Positions 27,517 through 36,537 of a stretch of DNA of 54,833 bases are shown here, one piece after another. Position 1 is the first letter of the stretch. Each line of letters starts with the position of its first letter. The translations under genes and the position numbers were made by a program. A model generated the notes under the pieces. It made no database searches. It saw only the letters and a program-made list of their open reading frames with translations, and was not told the origin of the DNA. Source of the stretch: Moraxellaceae bacterium REDSEA-S32_B1 (GTDB taxonomy: Bacteria > Pseudomonadota > Gammaproteobacteria > Pseudomonadales > Moraxellaceae); NCBI GenBank assembly GCA_001626925.1, contig LUOR01000009.1:1-54833 (forward strand), written 5' to 3'.

Positions 27517-28773
27517 ATGTCCAAAGCAGGGCGATTAAGTGTCAACGGCTTAGCGTTGAAATCCGTATCTTCGATTTCGATAGTATTGTCTGCTGTGATG
27601 GCTCAATCAATTTACGCAGATACAGCGTTTTCCAGTGAAAGCTCGTGGATGTTGGGTGATTGGAAAGGTCAGCGTACTGCATTATCACAACATGGCTATG
27701 ATTTTTCATTGGGTTATACAGGCGAGTCGGCGACCTTGCTTGACTCTTCTCGGGATAGTGATCATCAGACTGAGTTTTCAGGACAATTGGCACTGGGTGC
27801 ACAGCTGGATTTGGAAAAAATCTTGGGCTGGCAAGATACGGAAGCAAATATCACCGTGACGTGGCGTGATGGACGGAATTTGAGTAATACGTCTGAGGCT
27901 TTGTCTGGACAGATGAGTTCTGTACAAGAAGTTTGGGGGCGTGGTCAAACGTGGCGTTTAACTGACCTGTGGATTAAGAAAAAGTTTTTCGATGAAAAAC
28001 TCGATATCAAAGTCGGGCGTTTTGGTGAAGGTGAAGACTTTAATAGCTTCGATTGTAATTTCCAAAACCTAGCACTATGTGGTTCGCAAATGGGGAACTG
28101 GGCTGGAGATCAGTGGTACAACTGGCCAGTAAGCCAATGGGCTGCCCGTGTCAAATATCAGCTTTCGCCTGAGCTTTACACCCAAGTGGGTGTCTATGAA
28201 TATAATCCTGAAAATCTTGAACGTGGCAAAGGTTTTAATCTCAGTACGGATGGTTCACACGGCGCATTGATCCCGATGGAGGTGGTGTGGCAACCACAAA
28301 CGAATTTACCCGCAGAATATCGTGCAGGTTATTTACGCAGTACTGTGGATGCCCAAACCATTAACGATGCCAGCAAAACCGATCATCGCCAAGGATTTTG
28401 GTTGTCAGGTAAGCAACAACTTACCCAACATACGGACGATGCAATACGTGGTCTAACCGCTTTCTTTAATGCCACATGGTTTGACGAAGACACTAATGCT
28501 GTGGTGGATATGCAAAATCTTGGACTGAGCTATAAGGGACTCGCTGATCATCGACCGCAAGATGAGATAGCGTTGGGCTTTTCTCGGATTCATCTCAATG
28601 AAGATTTGGACAATCGTGATGTTGAGTTCAATACCGAATTGTATTATGGCATTCACGTCAATAATTGGCTCACTGTCCGTCCGAATGTGCAATATATCAG
28701 TCATATCGGTGCAATCGATGATGAAAGTGATGATGCTTGGGTTGGTGGTATTAAATTTATGACGGCGTTTTAA
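27517..28773 (+). CDS. OprB family carbohydrate-selective porin
   Basis: A 418-residue outer-membrane beta-barrel for sugar uptake, especially glucose. The start is the ATG at 27517, nine bases after GAGAGG; a GTG at 27514 is also possible. A signal peptide of about 32 residues ends near ADTAFSS. The mature protein begins with WMLGDWKGQRTALSQHGYDFSLGYTGE, the OprB signature, followed by alternating amphipathic strands, FGEGEDFNSFDCNFQNLALCG (a conserved Cys pair) and a C-terminal Phe (KFMTAF), as expected for outer membrane insertion. It lies 33 bases before gcd, so both genes probably form one operon for periplasmic glucose oxidation. Confidence 0.92.
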   Translation: MSKAGRLSVNGLALKSVSSISIVLSAVMAQSIYADTAFSSESSWMLGDWKGQRTALSQHGYDFSLGYTGESATLLDSSRDSDHQTEFSGQLALGAQLDLEKILGWQDTEANITVTWRDGRNLSNTSEALSGQMSSVQEVWGRGQTWRLTDLWIKKKFFDEKLDIKVGRFGEGEDFNSFDCNFQNLALCGSQMGNWAGDQWYNWPVSQWAARVKYQLSPELYTQVGVYEYNPENLERGKGFNLSTDGSHGALIPMEVVWQPQTNLPAEYRAGYLRSTVDAQTINDASKTDHRQGFWLSGKQQLTQHTDDAIRGLTAFFNATWFDEDTNAVVDMQNLGLSYKGLADHRPQDEIALGFSRIHLNEDLDNRDVEFNTELYYGIHVNNWLTVRPNVQYISHIGAIDDESDDAWVGGIKFMTAF

Positions 28774-28806
28774 ATTTTTTTTAATAGAATATTTGGAGAA
28801 TCAGGT

Positions 28807-31188
28807 ATGCGTGTATTTACAGCGTTGATACTCGTTTTATTTGGTGTGATTTTATTGGCTGGCGGGATTTATCTGGCGGTTCTTGGTGGGTCTTGGTACT
28901 ATATCATTGCTGGGTTGATGCTACTGGTCAGTGGCGTGTTACTGTTTCGTCGCTCGATCGCATCGTTATTGGTCTATGCTGTCTTAATGCTTGGCACCAT
29001 CATTTGGGCAGTGTGGGAAGTCGGTACAGACTTTTGGGCATTAGCACCTCGGTTGGATGTGCTCGGTGTGCTTGGTCTGTGGATGTTAATTCCTGCGGTG
29101 ACGCGTGATATTACCCAACCGAAACAACCTAGCAAATGGGTCTTGGCTGGGACTTTGGCAGTTGCTGTGGTATTGATGGTGGTTGCGATCTTTAACGATC
29201 CACAGCGCATCCAAGGTGCATTCAGCACTGCACAGCCTGCCTCAGCGCAAGCAGTCGATGGTGTCGCAGATGCGGACTGGCCTGCCTATGGTCGCACCCA
29301 AGCAGGACAACGCTACTCGCCATTGACACAGATCAATGATCAAAATGTCAAAGACTTGGAAGTTGCTTGGACTTATCGTACGGGAGATTTCAAGACTGAG
29401 AATGACTCAGCGGAAACCACCAACCAAGTTACACCGATCAAGATCGGCGACAACATGTATATGTGTACAACACATCAATGGTTGATCGCACTTGACCCTG
29501 CGACAGGTCAACAAAAGTGGAAATTCGATCCAAAACTTGTTTCAGACGACTCTTTTCAACATCTGACCTGCCGTGGTGTGATGTATTACGATGCAGCAAA
29601 TACTGTCGAGTTTGCAAAGAGCTTGGAAAGTCAAAAATCTACCTCAACTGAATGTCCACGCAAAGTATTTTTACCAGTCAATGATGGTCGTTTGATCGCA
29701 GTCAATGCGGATACAGGTCAAAAGTGTTCTGACTTTGGTGACAATGGTGAAGTGAATTTACAAAAGTTCATGCCTTATGCCTATCCAGGTGGCTATAACC
29801 CAACCTCACCTGGTGTGGTGTCTGGGACGACTGTGGTGATCGCAGGTGCTGTAACAGATAACCATTCGAATAAAGAACCTTCTGGTGTGATTCGTGGTTA
29901 TGATGTCAATACAGGTGAATTGCTTTGGGTGTTTGACACAGGTGCGCAAAATCCAAATGCAATGCCAGGAGAGGGCACCACCTTCGTGCATAACTCACCG
30001 AATGCGTGGGCGCCGCTGGCTTATGATGCCAAGCTTGATATGGTCTATGTGCCTACGGGTGTAGGCACACCTGATATTTGGGGTGGCGATCGTAATGAAC
30101 TGAAAGAACGTTATGCCAATTCAATGTTAGCGATCAATGCGTCTACGGGTCAGCTGGCATGGAGCTTCCAAACTACACATCATGACTTGTGGGATATGGA
30201 CGTACCTGCGCAACCGACTTTGGCGAACATTCAAGATCAAGCAGGTCAAATGCGTGAAGCGATTTATGTGCCGACCAAAACAGGTAATGTTTTTGTCCTT
30301 GATCGTCGTAATGGTCAAGCTATTGTCCCGATTACTGAAAAAGCAGTACCTCAAACGGTGAAACATGGTCCACAAACCAAAGGTGAGCGTTATTCAGCGA
30401 CACAGCCGTTCTCTGCATTCAATCTTGCACCAAAAGATAAGTTGCAAGACAAAGACATGTGGGGTGCGACGATGTTTGATCAATTGTACTGCCGTGCTTA
30501 TTTCAAGTCATTGAACTACGATGGGATTTATACACCACCTTCGGAAAATGGCACATTGGTCTTCCCTGGTAATTTAGGTGTATTTGAATGGGGTGGTGTT
30601 TCGATCAACCCTGACCGTCAGATTGCGGTGATGAATCCGATTGGCTTGCCATTTGTGTCTCGCTTGATTCCTGCTGATCCGAACCGTGAGTTTCAAGCAC
30701 GTGGTGCAGGGACAGAGCATGGCATGCAACCGATGTATGGCGTACCTTATGGTGTCGATATTCAGGCTTTCTTATCACCACTTGGTTTGCCGTGTAAGCA
30801 ACCTGCATGGGGCTATGTCGCTGGTGTGGATTTGAAAACCCATGAAGTGGTGTGGAAAAAACGGATCGGCACGATTCGTGATAGCTTGCCAACCGTGATG
30901 CAATTACCACCACTTAAAATAGGCGTGCCAGGTCTTGGTGGTGCAATCTCAACAGCGGGTAATGTAATGTTTGTTGCAGGAACGCAAGACAACTATATCC
31001 GTGCATTCAACGTCACCAATGGTGACAAGCTTTGGGAGGCACGACTACCTGCAGGTGGTCAAGCGACACCAATGACTTATGAAAGCTATGGTAAGCAATA
31101 CGTGGTGATCATGGCGGGTGGTCATGGTTCATTCGGAACGAAGATGGGTGATTATTTGATTGCCTATGCTTTACCTGATAGCAAATAA
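28807..31188 (+). CDS. gcd: Membrane-bound PQQ-dependent glucose dehydrogenase
   Basis: Oxidises glucose to glucono-lactone in the periplasm and passes electrons to ubiquinone. The 793-residue protein begins with five membrane helices (about 1-137), followed by an eight-bladed propeller domain. The first blade begins ADWPAYGRTQAGQRYSPLTQIN; ATGQQKWKFDPKL, NTGELLWVFDTGAQ and TTHHDLWDMDVPAQP (active-site Asp region) follow, and the C-terminus carries GGAISTAGNVMFVAGTQDNYIRAF. The ATG at 28807 has TTTGGAGAATC upstream. PQQ synthesis genes are not in this window. A terminator follows. Confidence 0.96.
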   Translation: MRVFTALILVLFGVILLAGGIYLAVLGGSWYYIIAGLMLLVSGVLLFRRSIASLLVYAVLMLGTIIWAVWEVGTDFWALAPRLDVLGVLGLWMLIPAVTRDITQPKQPSKWVLAGTLAVAVVLMVVAIFNDPQRIQGAFSTAQPASAQAVDGVADADWPAYGRTQAGQRYSPLTQINDQNVKDLEVAWTYRTGDFKTENDSAETTNQVTPIKIGDNMYMCTTHQWLIALDPATGQQKWKFDPKLVSDDSFQHLTCRGVMYYDAANTVEFAKSLESQKSTSTECPRKVFLPVNDGRLIAVNADTGQKCSDFGDNGEVNLQKFMPYAYPGGYNPTSPGVVSGTTVVIAGAVTDNHSNKEPSGVIRGYDVNTGELLWVFDTGAQNPNAMPGEGTTFVHNSPNAWAPLAYDAKLDMVYVPTGVGTPDIWGGDRNELKERYANSMLAINASTGQLAWSFQTTHHDLWDMDVPAQPTLANIQDQAGQMREAIYVPTKTGNVFVLDRRNGQAIVPITEKAVPQTVKHGPQTKGERYSATQPFSAFNLAPKDKLQDKDMWGATMFDQLYCRAYFKSLNYDGIYTPPSENGTLVFPGNLGVFEWGGVSINPDRQIAVMNPIGLPFVSRLIPADPNREFQARGAGTEHGMQPMYGVPYGVDIQAFLSPLGLPCKQPAWGYVAGVDLKTHEVVWKKRIGTIRDSLPTVMQLPPLKIGVPGLGGAISTAGNVMFVAGTQDNYIRAFNVTNGDKLWEARLPAGGQATPMTYESYGKQYVVIMAGGHGSFGTKMGDYLIAYALPDSK

Positions 31189-31220
31189 TCTCAGTCTGAT
31201 TTAAAAAGCTCAATTCAAAA

Positions 31221-31246
31221 GCGCTCACCTCGGTGGGCGTTTTTTT
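31221..31246 (+). terminator. Terminator after gcd
   Basis: CGCTCACC pairs with GGTGGGCG (one G-T pair) across a two-base turn, followed by seven T. Confidence 0.88.
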
Positions 31247-31377
31247 ATCATCTAAAAGTTATTATCAGCAGACTTATCAATAAAATCGAAATAAAGTATG
31301 CAAAAAAAGCATTTTATTGATCAAGTAAATGTCGGTATGCTACACACCTTTCTAGAATGACTTACTAGCTGAACGCC

Positions 31378-33021
31378 ATGTATTTATATACCGACTTCGA
31401 TCAACAGTTGCTCAATCAACGTGTTGCCCAGTTTCGAGATCAAACCGAACGCTATCTTGCAGGGAAATTGACCGAGGATGAGTATCGTCCGCTGCGACTG
31501 CAAAACGGCTTATATGTACAGCGCTATGCGCCAATGCTTCGTATTGCCGTGCCATATGGTTTGCTGAACTCGACGCAATTACGCAAAGTTGCCGAAATTA
31601 GTCAGGAATATGATCGTGGCTATGCACACGTTTCAACCCGTCAAAATATTCAGTTGAACTGGTCTGCACTGGAAAATATTCCTGAAATTCTTGAGCAACT
31701 TGCAACCGTGCAAATGCATGCGACACAGACATCGGGCAACTGTATTCGTAATACCACAACCGATCAATACGCAGGTGTGATTGCAGGCGAAGTCGAAGAT
31801 CCACGTCCAACTTGTGAATTGATTCGTCAGTGGAGTACCTTCCACCCAGAATTTGCCTTCTTGCCACGTAAATTCAAAATTGCCGTGTCTGCTTTGGAAG
31901 AAACTGATCGTGCTGCAACTGCATTTCATGATATTGGCGTGTATATCGTGCGTAACGATGCAGGCGAAATGGGCTATAAAATCAAAGTCGGTGGCGGTCT
32001 AGGTCGTACTCCTGTGATTGGTAGCTTTATTCGTGACTTTGTTGCACGTGAAGATCTCATCGGTTATTTAGAAGCGATTTTACGTGTTTATAATTTGCAT
32101 GGTCGTCGTGATAATAAATATAAAGCCCGTATTAAAATCTTGGTGAAAGCACTGACCCCTGAAGTATTCGCTGAAAAAGTCGAAGCAGAATTTGCGCAAA
32201 TCAAAGATCAAATGAAAGTGGCGCCTGAGCTTTTAGCAAAAATGGATGCGGTATTTCAACCATTTGACTATCAAGACTTGCCAAATGAAGATTTTAGCGC
32301 ATTGTTCGAAGAACATCCGAAGTTTAAGCAATGGTTTAATGTTAATACCCATGCGCATAAGGTGCAGGGCTATCATATTGTCACCATTAACTTAAAACGT
32401 GCTGGTGTTGCGCCAGGTGATGTCACCACAGAAGAAATGAACTTTATCGCCGATCTTGCCGATAAATACACTTTTGGTGAGCTTCGCACCACGCATGAGC
32501 AAAATATCGTCCTTGCTGATGTGCCACAAAAAGATGTGTTTGAACTCTGGAAAATGCTTGATCAAGCCAATATGGCACGTGCTCATATCGGATTTATTAC
32601 CGATATTATTTGCTGTCCAGGTGGTGACTTCTGTTCATTGGCGAATGCTAAGTCAATTCCGATTTCAGAAGCGATTACCCGTCGTTTTGATGATTTAGAT
32701 ACCGTTTATAACCTACGCAAATTGGATTTAAATATCTCAGGCTGTATGAATGCCTGCGGTCATCACCATGTCGGTAACATCGGTATCTTGGGCGTGGATA
32801 AAAAAGGCGCAGAATTTTATCAAATTACCTTAGGTGGTAACGCCGATCATGATGCGTCGATTGGTGATATTCTTGGACCATCATTTGCTGCAGAAGCTGT
32901 GCCTGATGTGGTTGAAGAAATTCTAAATACCTATCTTGATCTACGCGAAGGTGAAGAGCGTTTCCTCGATACCTATCGTCGTGTTGGCATCAAACCATTT
33001 AAGGAGCGTGCATATGCTTAA
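31378..33021 (+). CDS. cysI: Nitrite/sulfite reductase hemoprotein (CysI-like)
   Basis: A 547-residue siroheme [4Fe-4S] reductase that most likely reduces sulfite to sulfide. The two-repeat architecture is visible: an N-terminal ferredoxin-like domain with RLQNGLYVQRYAPMLRIAVPYG, then GYAHVSTRQNIQLNW (first siroheme site region), and the cluster ligands in CCPGGDFCSLANAK (C-x5-C) and SGCMNACGHHHVGNIGILG (C-x3-C). This length and the adjacent DUF934 gene match the pseudomonad-type CysI rather than the enterobacterial flavoprotein-dependent form. The ATG at 31378 is the expected start. It overlaps the next gene by 8 bases. Confidence 0.93.
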   Translation: MYLYTDFDQQLLNQRVAQFRDQTERYLAGKLTEDEYRPLRLQNGLYVQRYAPMLRIAVPYGLLNSTQLRKVAEISQEYDRGYAHVSTRQNIQLNWSALENIPEILEQLATVQMHATQTSGNCIRNTTTDQYAGVIAGEVEDPRPTCELIRQWSTFHPEFAFLPRKFKIAVSALEETDRAATAFHDIGVYIVRNDAGEMGYKIKVGGGLGRTPVIGSFIRDFVAREDLIGYLEAILRVYNLHGRRDNKYKARIKILVKALTPEVFAEKVEAEFAQIKDQMKVAPELLAKMDAVFQPFDYQDLPNEDFSALFEEHPKFKQWFNVNTHAHKVQGYHIVTINLKRAGVAPGDVTTEEMNFIADLADKYTFGELRTTHEQNIVLADVPQKDVFELWKMLDQANMARAHIGFITDIICCPGGDFCSLANAKSIPISEAITRRFDDLDTVYNLRKLDLNISGCMNACGHHHVGNIGILGVDKKGAEFYQITLGGNADHDASIGDILGPSFAAEAVPDVVEEILNTYLDLREGEERFLDTYRRVGIKPFKERAYA

Positions 33022-33499
33022 TTTAACTCAGCCTGTGCTCGCCAAAGATGGCAGTATTTTTGATAATACCTTTCAGCAAGTTTCTGAAGCAGGGCAGTTG
33101 CCACAAGGTGATGTGGTATTAACGGTTGAACAGCTTGACCAATTGCCGAATGTCACAGGTAAAAAAGCACTGTTTTTGACTGCGGAAGATTCACCTGAAA
33201 CCACAGATTATCCAGTCGATCAACTCGATGCGATTTTTATTGATTTCGCAGGTTTTGGTGATGGGCGTGGTTATTCTTTTGCAGCACTTTTACGCCGTCA
33301 AGGCTATCAAGGTGAATTGCGTGCAGTTGGTGATGTCTTTAAAGATGTGCTGAATTATCTAAAGCGTTCAGGTTTTGATAGCTTTGTGATTAAAGAGGGC
33401 AAAGATATTCAAGAAGCTGCGGCAGGTTTGAATGATTTTACCCATCCATATCAAGCTTCAACGGCGGTACGTGAAGCGAGCTATCAAACCAGTCATTAA
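33014..33499 (+). CDS. DUF934 family protein, sulfite reductase partner
   Basis: A 161-residue cytoplasmic protein of the DUF934 family, invariably found with this form of sulfite reductase; its exact role (electron transfer or assembly) is not settled. The start at 33014 is preceded by AAGGAGCG and overlaps the cysI stop (ATGCTTAA). The family segment AIFIDFAGFGDGRGYSFAALLRRQGYQGELRAVGDVFKDVLNYLKRSGFDSF is clear. The overlap implies translational coupling, and a terminator closes the operon. Confidence 0.93.
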   Translation: MLNLTQPVLAKDGSIFDNTFQQVSEAGQLPQGDVVLTVEQLDQLPNVTGKKALFLTAEDSPETTDYPVDQLDAIFIDFAGFGDGRGYSFAALLRRQGYQGELRAVGDVFKDVLNYLKRSGFDSFVIKEGKDIQEAAAGLNDFTHPYQASTAVREASYQTSH

Positions 33500-33517
33500 A
33501 TAAGTCGTACTGTTTAT

Positions 33518-33547
33518 AAAAATCCCGCAGATCGTGCGGGATTTTTT
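33518..33547. terminator. Terminator after the sulfite reductase operon
   Basis: AATCCCGCA pairs with TGCGGGATT around GATCG, with flanking A- and T-runs, so it probably works both ways between convergent genes. The same stem recurs at 34165-34197. Confidence 0.9.
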
Positions 33548-33576
33548 ATGACTAGAATATTTGAATATAGATGAAA

Positions 33577-34047
33577 TTATAAAGCAATGTCTTGGCTATT
33601 ATGCACTTCATCCAATTGACAGTTCACCATCCATTGCACGCCGAACTGGTCAACAAAAGAACCAAACAACGCACCCCAAAAAGTTTTTTCCAAAGGCATT
33701 TCGACGTGACCGTTTACAGATAATTGATTGAACAAACGACGGGTTTCAGTTTCATCATTCACTAAATTGATGGAAATATAATGATTGTTGCCTTGAATAA
33801 AACCGTGAGCATTATTACCACAGAAGGCTTCCATATAATCAGAACCCATAAGCTCTGTATGATCATTAAGTGGCAACGACACATGCATGATAAAGTTGCG
33901 TTCTTCCTCAGTTAAATTCACACCATCTTCGGGTGGCATATCACCATAACGAGTCATATTGGAAAATGTCCCGCCAAAGACAGATTGATAAAATAAGAAT
34001 GCGGCTTCGGTTTGTCCCTTAAAGTTTAAATAATGATTGAGTTGCAT
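33577..34047 (-). CDS. VOC family protein (PhnB/3-demethylubiquinone methyltransferase-like)
   Basis: A 156-residue vicinal-oxygen-chelate protein of the PhnB group. It begins LNHYLNFKGQTEAAFLFYQSVFGG and has the segments FIMHVSLPLNDHTELMGSD and WGALFGSFVDQFGVQWMVN, where the typical paired betaalphabeta repeats end. Many such proteins are annotated as 3-demethylubiquinone-9 3-methyltransferase, which is usually wrong; the substrate is unknown. AAGGATAT is the ribosome binding site. It sits between two near-identical terminators on the minus strand. Confidence 0.87.
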   Translation of the reverse strand: MQLNHYLNFKGQTEAAFLFYQSVFGGTFSNMTRYGDMPPEDGVNLTEEERNFIMHVSLPLNDHTELMGSDYMEAFCGNNAHGFIQGNNHYISINLVNDETETRRLFNQLSVNGHVEMPLEKTFWGALFGSFVDQFGVQWMVNCQLDEVHNSQDIAL

Positions 34048-34164
34048 TGTTATATCCTTTGATTGCTGGATGAGTTTTACTTCTGAAAAAGATGTTTAAA
34101 TAATATACGATGTTTTATGTAACATCCTAGTTTTGAATTGTTGTATGAATATTATTCCACTAAA

Positions 34165-34197
34165 CAAAAAAATCCCGCATCAATGTGCGGGATTTTC
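34165..34197 (-). terminator. Terminator after the thiolase gene
   Basis: AATCCCGCA and TGCGGGATT form a 9-bp stem. On the minus strand a T-run follows (A-run on plus), matching the thiolase gene's direction. Confidence 0.88.
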
Positions 34198-34213
34198 TGT
34201 TTAAACTTTTGAA

Positions 34214-35389
34214 TTAAAATAATTCAATCGCTACAGCAGTTGCTTCACCACCGCCGATACATAGTGCTGCAATACCTTTTTTACCACCAGTACGTTTTAA
34301 GGCATGGATCAAAGTCAAGATAATGCGTGAGCCAGTAGAGCCAACTGGATGGCCAAGTGCACATGCACCACCGTTGATATTGACTTTTTCAATATCAAGG
34401 CTGAATTCATCAATCGGACACATCGCAACCATGGCGAATGCTTCATTGATTTCCCAAAGGTCAACATCTTGTGCATCCCAACCTGTTTGATTAAGCACCT
34501 TTTGAATTGCGCCGACTGGTGCAATGGTGAACTCAGATGGATGTTGTGAGTTTGATGCGTAAGCAATGATTTTTGCTAGTGGATTTAAACCCTTTGATTG
34601 CGCATTATCAGCAGTCGTCAATACTAATGCAGACGCACCGTCAGAGATCGAACTTGCATTGGCTGCTGTGATGGTACCATCTTTAGCAAAAGCAGGGCGA
34701 AGTGTTGGAATCTTCTCGATATTGGCATTGAACGGTTGCTCATCTTTATCAACGACCACATCACCTTTGCGTGTAGATACAGTGACAGGAACGATTTCAT
34801 CAGCAAAATAGCCTTCATTGACCGCAGTTTGCGCGCGTTTCAATGAACGAATCGCAAACTGATCCATTTGCTCACGACTATACGATTTTTTATTCGCCAT
34901 ATCTTGTGCAAAAGAACCCATCAAACGGCCAGTTTCAGCATCTTCTAAACCATCTAAGAACATGTGATCTTTGACTTCACCGTGTCCCATGCGGTAGCCA
35001 CCACGTGCTTTTGGTAGAATGTATGGTGCATTGGTCATCGATTCCATACCGCCAGCAACGACGATATGTGCTGAACCTGCTTTGATCATATCAGCAGCTT
35101 GCATCACGGCTTTCATACCTGAACCACAAAGCTTGTTAATGGTCACTGCGCCTGTGGTATCTGGTAGACCAGCTTGGCGCATGGCTTGGCGGGCAGGACC
35201 TTGTTTTAAACCTGCAGGCAATACACAGCCCATGATGACTTCTTCGATATCAGTCGGCTGAAGACCTGCACGAGCAATCGCTTCTTTAATCGATACTGCG
35301 CCAAGTTCAGGTGCGGTAACACCTGCTAAACTGCCTTGAAAACCGCCCATTGCAGTACGAGCACCATTGACAATTACGATATCAGACAT
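34214..35389 (-). CDS. Acetyl-CoA C-acetyltransferase (thiolase)
   Basis: A 391-residue thiolase that condenses two acetyl-CoA or cleaves acetoacetyl-CoA/3-ketoacyl-CoA. The acyl-enzyme Cys is in INKLCGSGMKAVMQAADMI (near residue 88), the NEAFA motif is in EINEAFAMV (His/Asn region), and the C-terminal GGACALGHPVGSTGSRI and CIGGGEATAVAIELF hold the second active-site His and Cys. It is closest in length to AtoB/PhaA-type enzymes; beta-oxidation versus acetoacetate metabolism is not decided. CAGGAG upstream of the ATG at 35389 is the ribosome binding site. Confidence 0.94.
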   Translation of the reverse strand: MSDIVIVNGARTAMGGFQGSLAGVTAPELGAVSIKEAIARAGLQPTDIEEVIMGCVLPAGLKQGPARQAMRQAGLPDTTGAVTINKLCGSGMKAVMQAADMIKAGSAHIVVAGGMESMTNAPYILPKARGGYRMGHGEVKDHMFLDGLEDAETGRLMGSFAQDMANKKSYSREQMDQFAIRSLKRAQTAVNEGYFADEIVPVTVSTRKGDVVVDKDEQPFNANIEKIPTLRPAFAKDGTITAANASSISDGASALVLTTADNAQSKGLNPLAKIIAYASNSQHPSEFTIAPVGAIQKVLNQTGWDAQDVDLWEINEAFAMVAMCPIDEFSLDIEKVNINGGACALGHPVGSTGSRIILTLIHALKRTGGKKGIAALCIGGGEATAVAIELF

Positions 35390-35533
35390 GAATAAACTCC
35401 TGTGTAAAATCTAGTGGCTTATAAAAAGATGAACAAACTATAAGTCATTTTTAAATATAGGTACAAAATAAAGCGAAACTATACGTTCATTTGTTACCAA
35501 ATTCTTAGGGAGATTAATGGGGATGGTTAAATT

Positions 35534-36055
35534 TTAACAACTGGTCACCGTTTCATGTCGTGCATGTCCCATCGTGCCAATAATAATCTTTTGATGTTTA
35601 TTTGAGTTCGCACAATACGTGAAACTGCCGTTCGATCCACGAGGGAGACCAGTATCAGGCTGAAAAAATAATGCACTACCACCAAAACCACGCCAAGAGA
35701 GTGTGCCATGTTTCAAATTGAAACTGTGCTTCTTTATGATCTCTTCAGCAAGATCTTTTGTTTTGTTGATATTTAAATCATTAAAAATGATAAATCCTGT
35801 AGACCACTGCGCATCGCAATCTTGTAGATTTGAACTGCCGCAAATCGTAATACGCTGTCGATTGGTAAAAGCACGATGTTTACTGTCTTGAACAACGGAT
35901 CGCATGGTAGATTGAACTCGATTTGCCTCAAGATTAGCCATGACGGCTTGGAAAGAGGGTACTGCAATCACTGCTACAATAGCTAAGATTGCAATGGTGA
36001 TCATCAGCTCGACTAAAGTAATACCATATTGTTTGGAATATGTGGAAGCTCGCAC
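35534..36055 (-). CDS. GspH/FimT family pseudopilin
   Basis: A 173-residue type IV pilin-like protein. The GTG at 36055 is chosen because GAGGT lies six bases upstream. A short basic leader (RASTYSKQYG) is followed by the prepilin motif: Gly before the cleavage point, then ITLVE with Glu at +5 and a 20-residue hydrophobic helix (IAILAIVAVIAVPSF). Ile instead of the usual Phe is at +1. The C-terminal GspH-like domain has two Cys pairs (ICGSSNLQDC and a terminal CANSN...TSC). FimT-like minor pilins take part in type IV pilus assembly and, in some bacteria, DNA binding during transformation. Confidence 0.87.
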   Translation of the reverse strand: MRASTYSKQYGITLVELMITIAILAIVAVIAVPSFQAVMANLEANRVQSTMRSVVQDSKHRAFTNRQRITICGSSNLQDCDAQWSTGFIIFNDLNINKTKDLAEEIIKKHSFNLKHGTLSWRGFGGSALFFQPDTGLPRGSNGSFTYCANSNKHQKIIIGTMGHARHETVTSC

Positions 36056-36537
36056 TTGAAACCTCGAATTTTAATTTATTGTTCGTTTCTGTTACCCAGT
36101 TTGTTTAATAAATACGTTGTAGATTGTTAAACTGATGTGGGAATTTGTGATACTTGTCAAAATATAATAATTTTATACATATTGTTTTGCAATAATTTTA
36201 ATTTATTTTCTTCAATAAATGGAAGTCATAGTTACAAAAAAACTGTGTAAGCAATCAAACTTTTATAAAAAAGTATAGAAAAAGCATTTAAATACGACTA
36301 GACTGCGTCACAAGGATAGGTCAGAATCCTTACCAAGTTACCGAATAACAACGGTAATTGTAAGTAAGTTTGTCAATACTATTGACAATTGGGTTGTGAC
36401 ATTTGGGTTTGATGTCCAATTTTTGTAAAATTTTAAGCAAGTAGCTTAAAAACATATGAAATTGTGTATATACTATACACAGAAAACAAAGTTTTAGGCT
36501 TGCGTTACACTACAAAATGTTAATCTGGAGGCATTCC
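36056..36537 (+). promoter_or_regulatory. Upstream region of the first ompA with four inverted repeats
   Basis: About 480 non-coding bases. Four perfect inverted repeats occur in order: AAGGAT/ATCCTT (36312-36331), TTACCG/CGGTAA (36338-36357), TTGTCAAT-ACT-ATTGACAA (36370-36388) and TGTGTATA-TAC-TATACACA (36463-36481). TATACT at 36469-36474 within the last could be a -10 box, with a weak CTTAAA 18 bases upstream. A long leader with structure or regulator binding is likely. No open frame was found. Confidence 0.55.
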
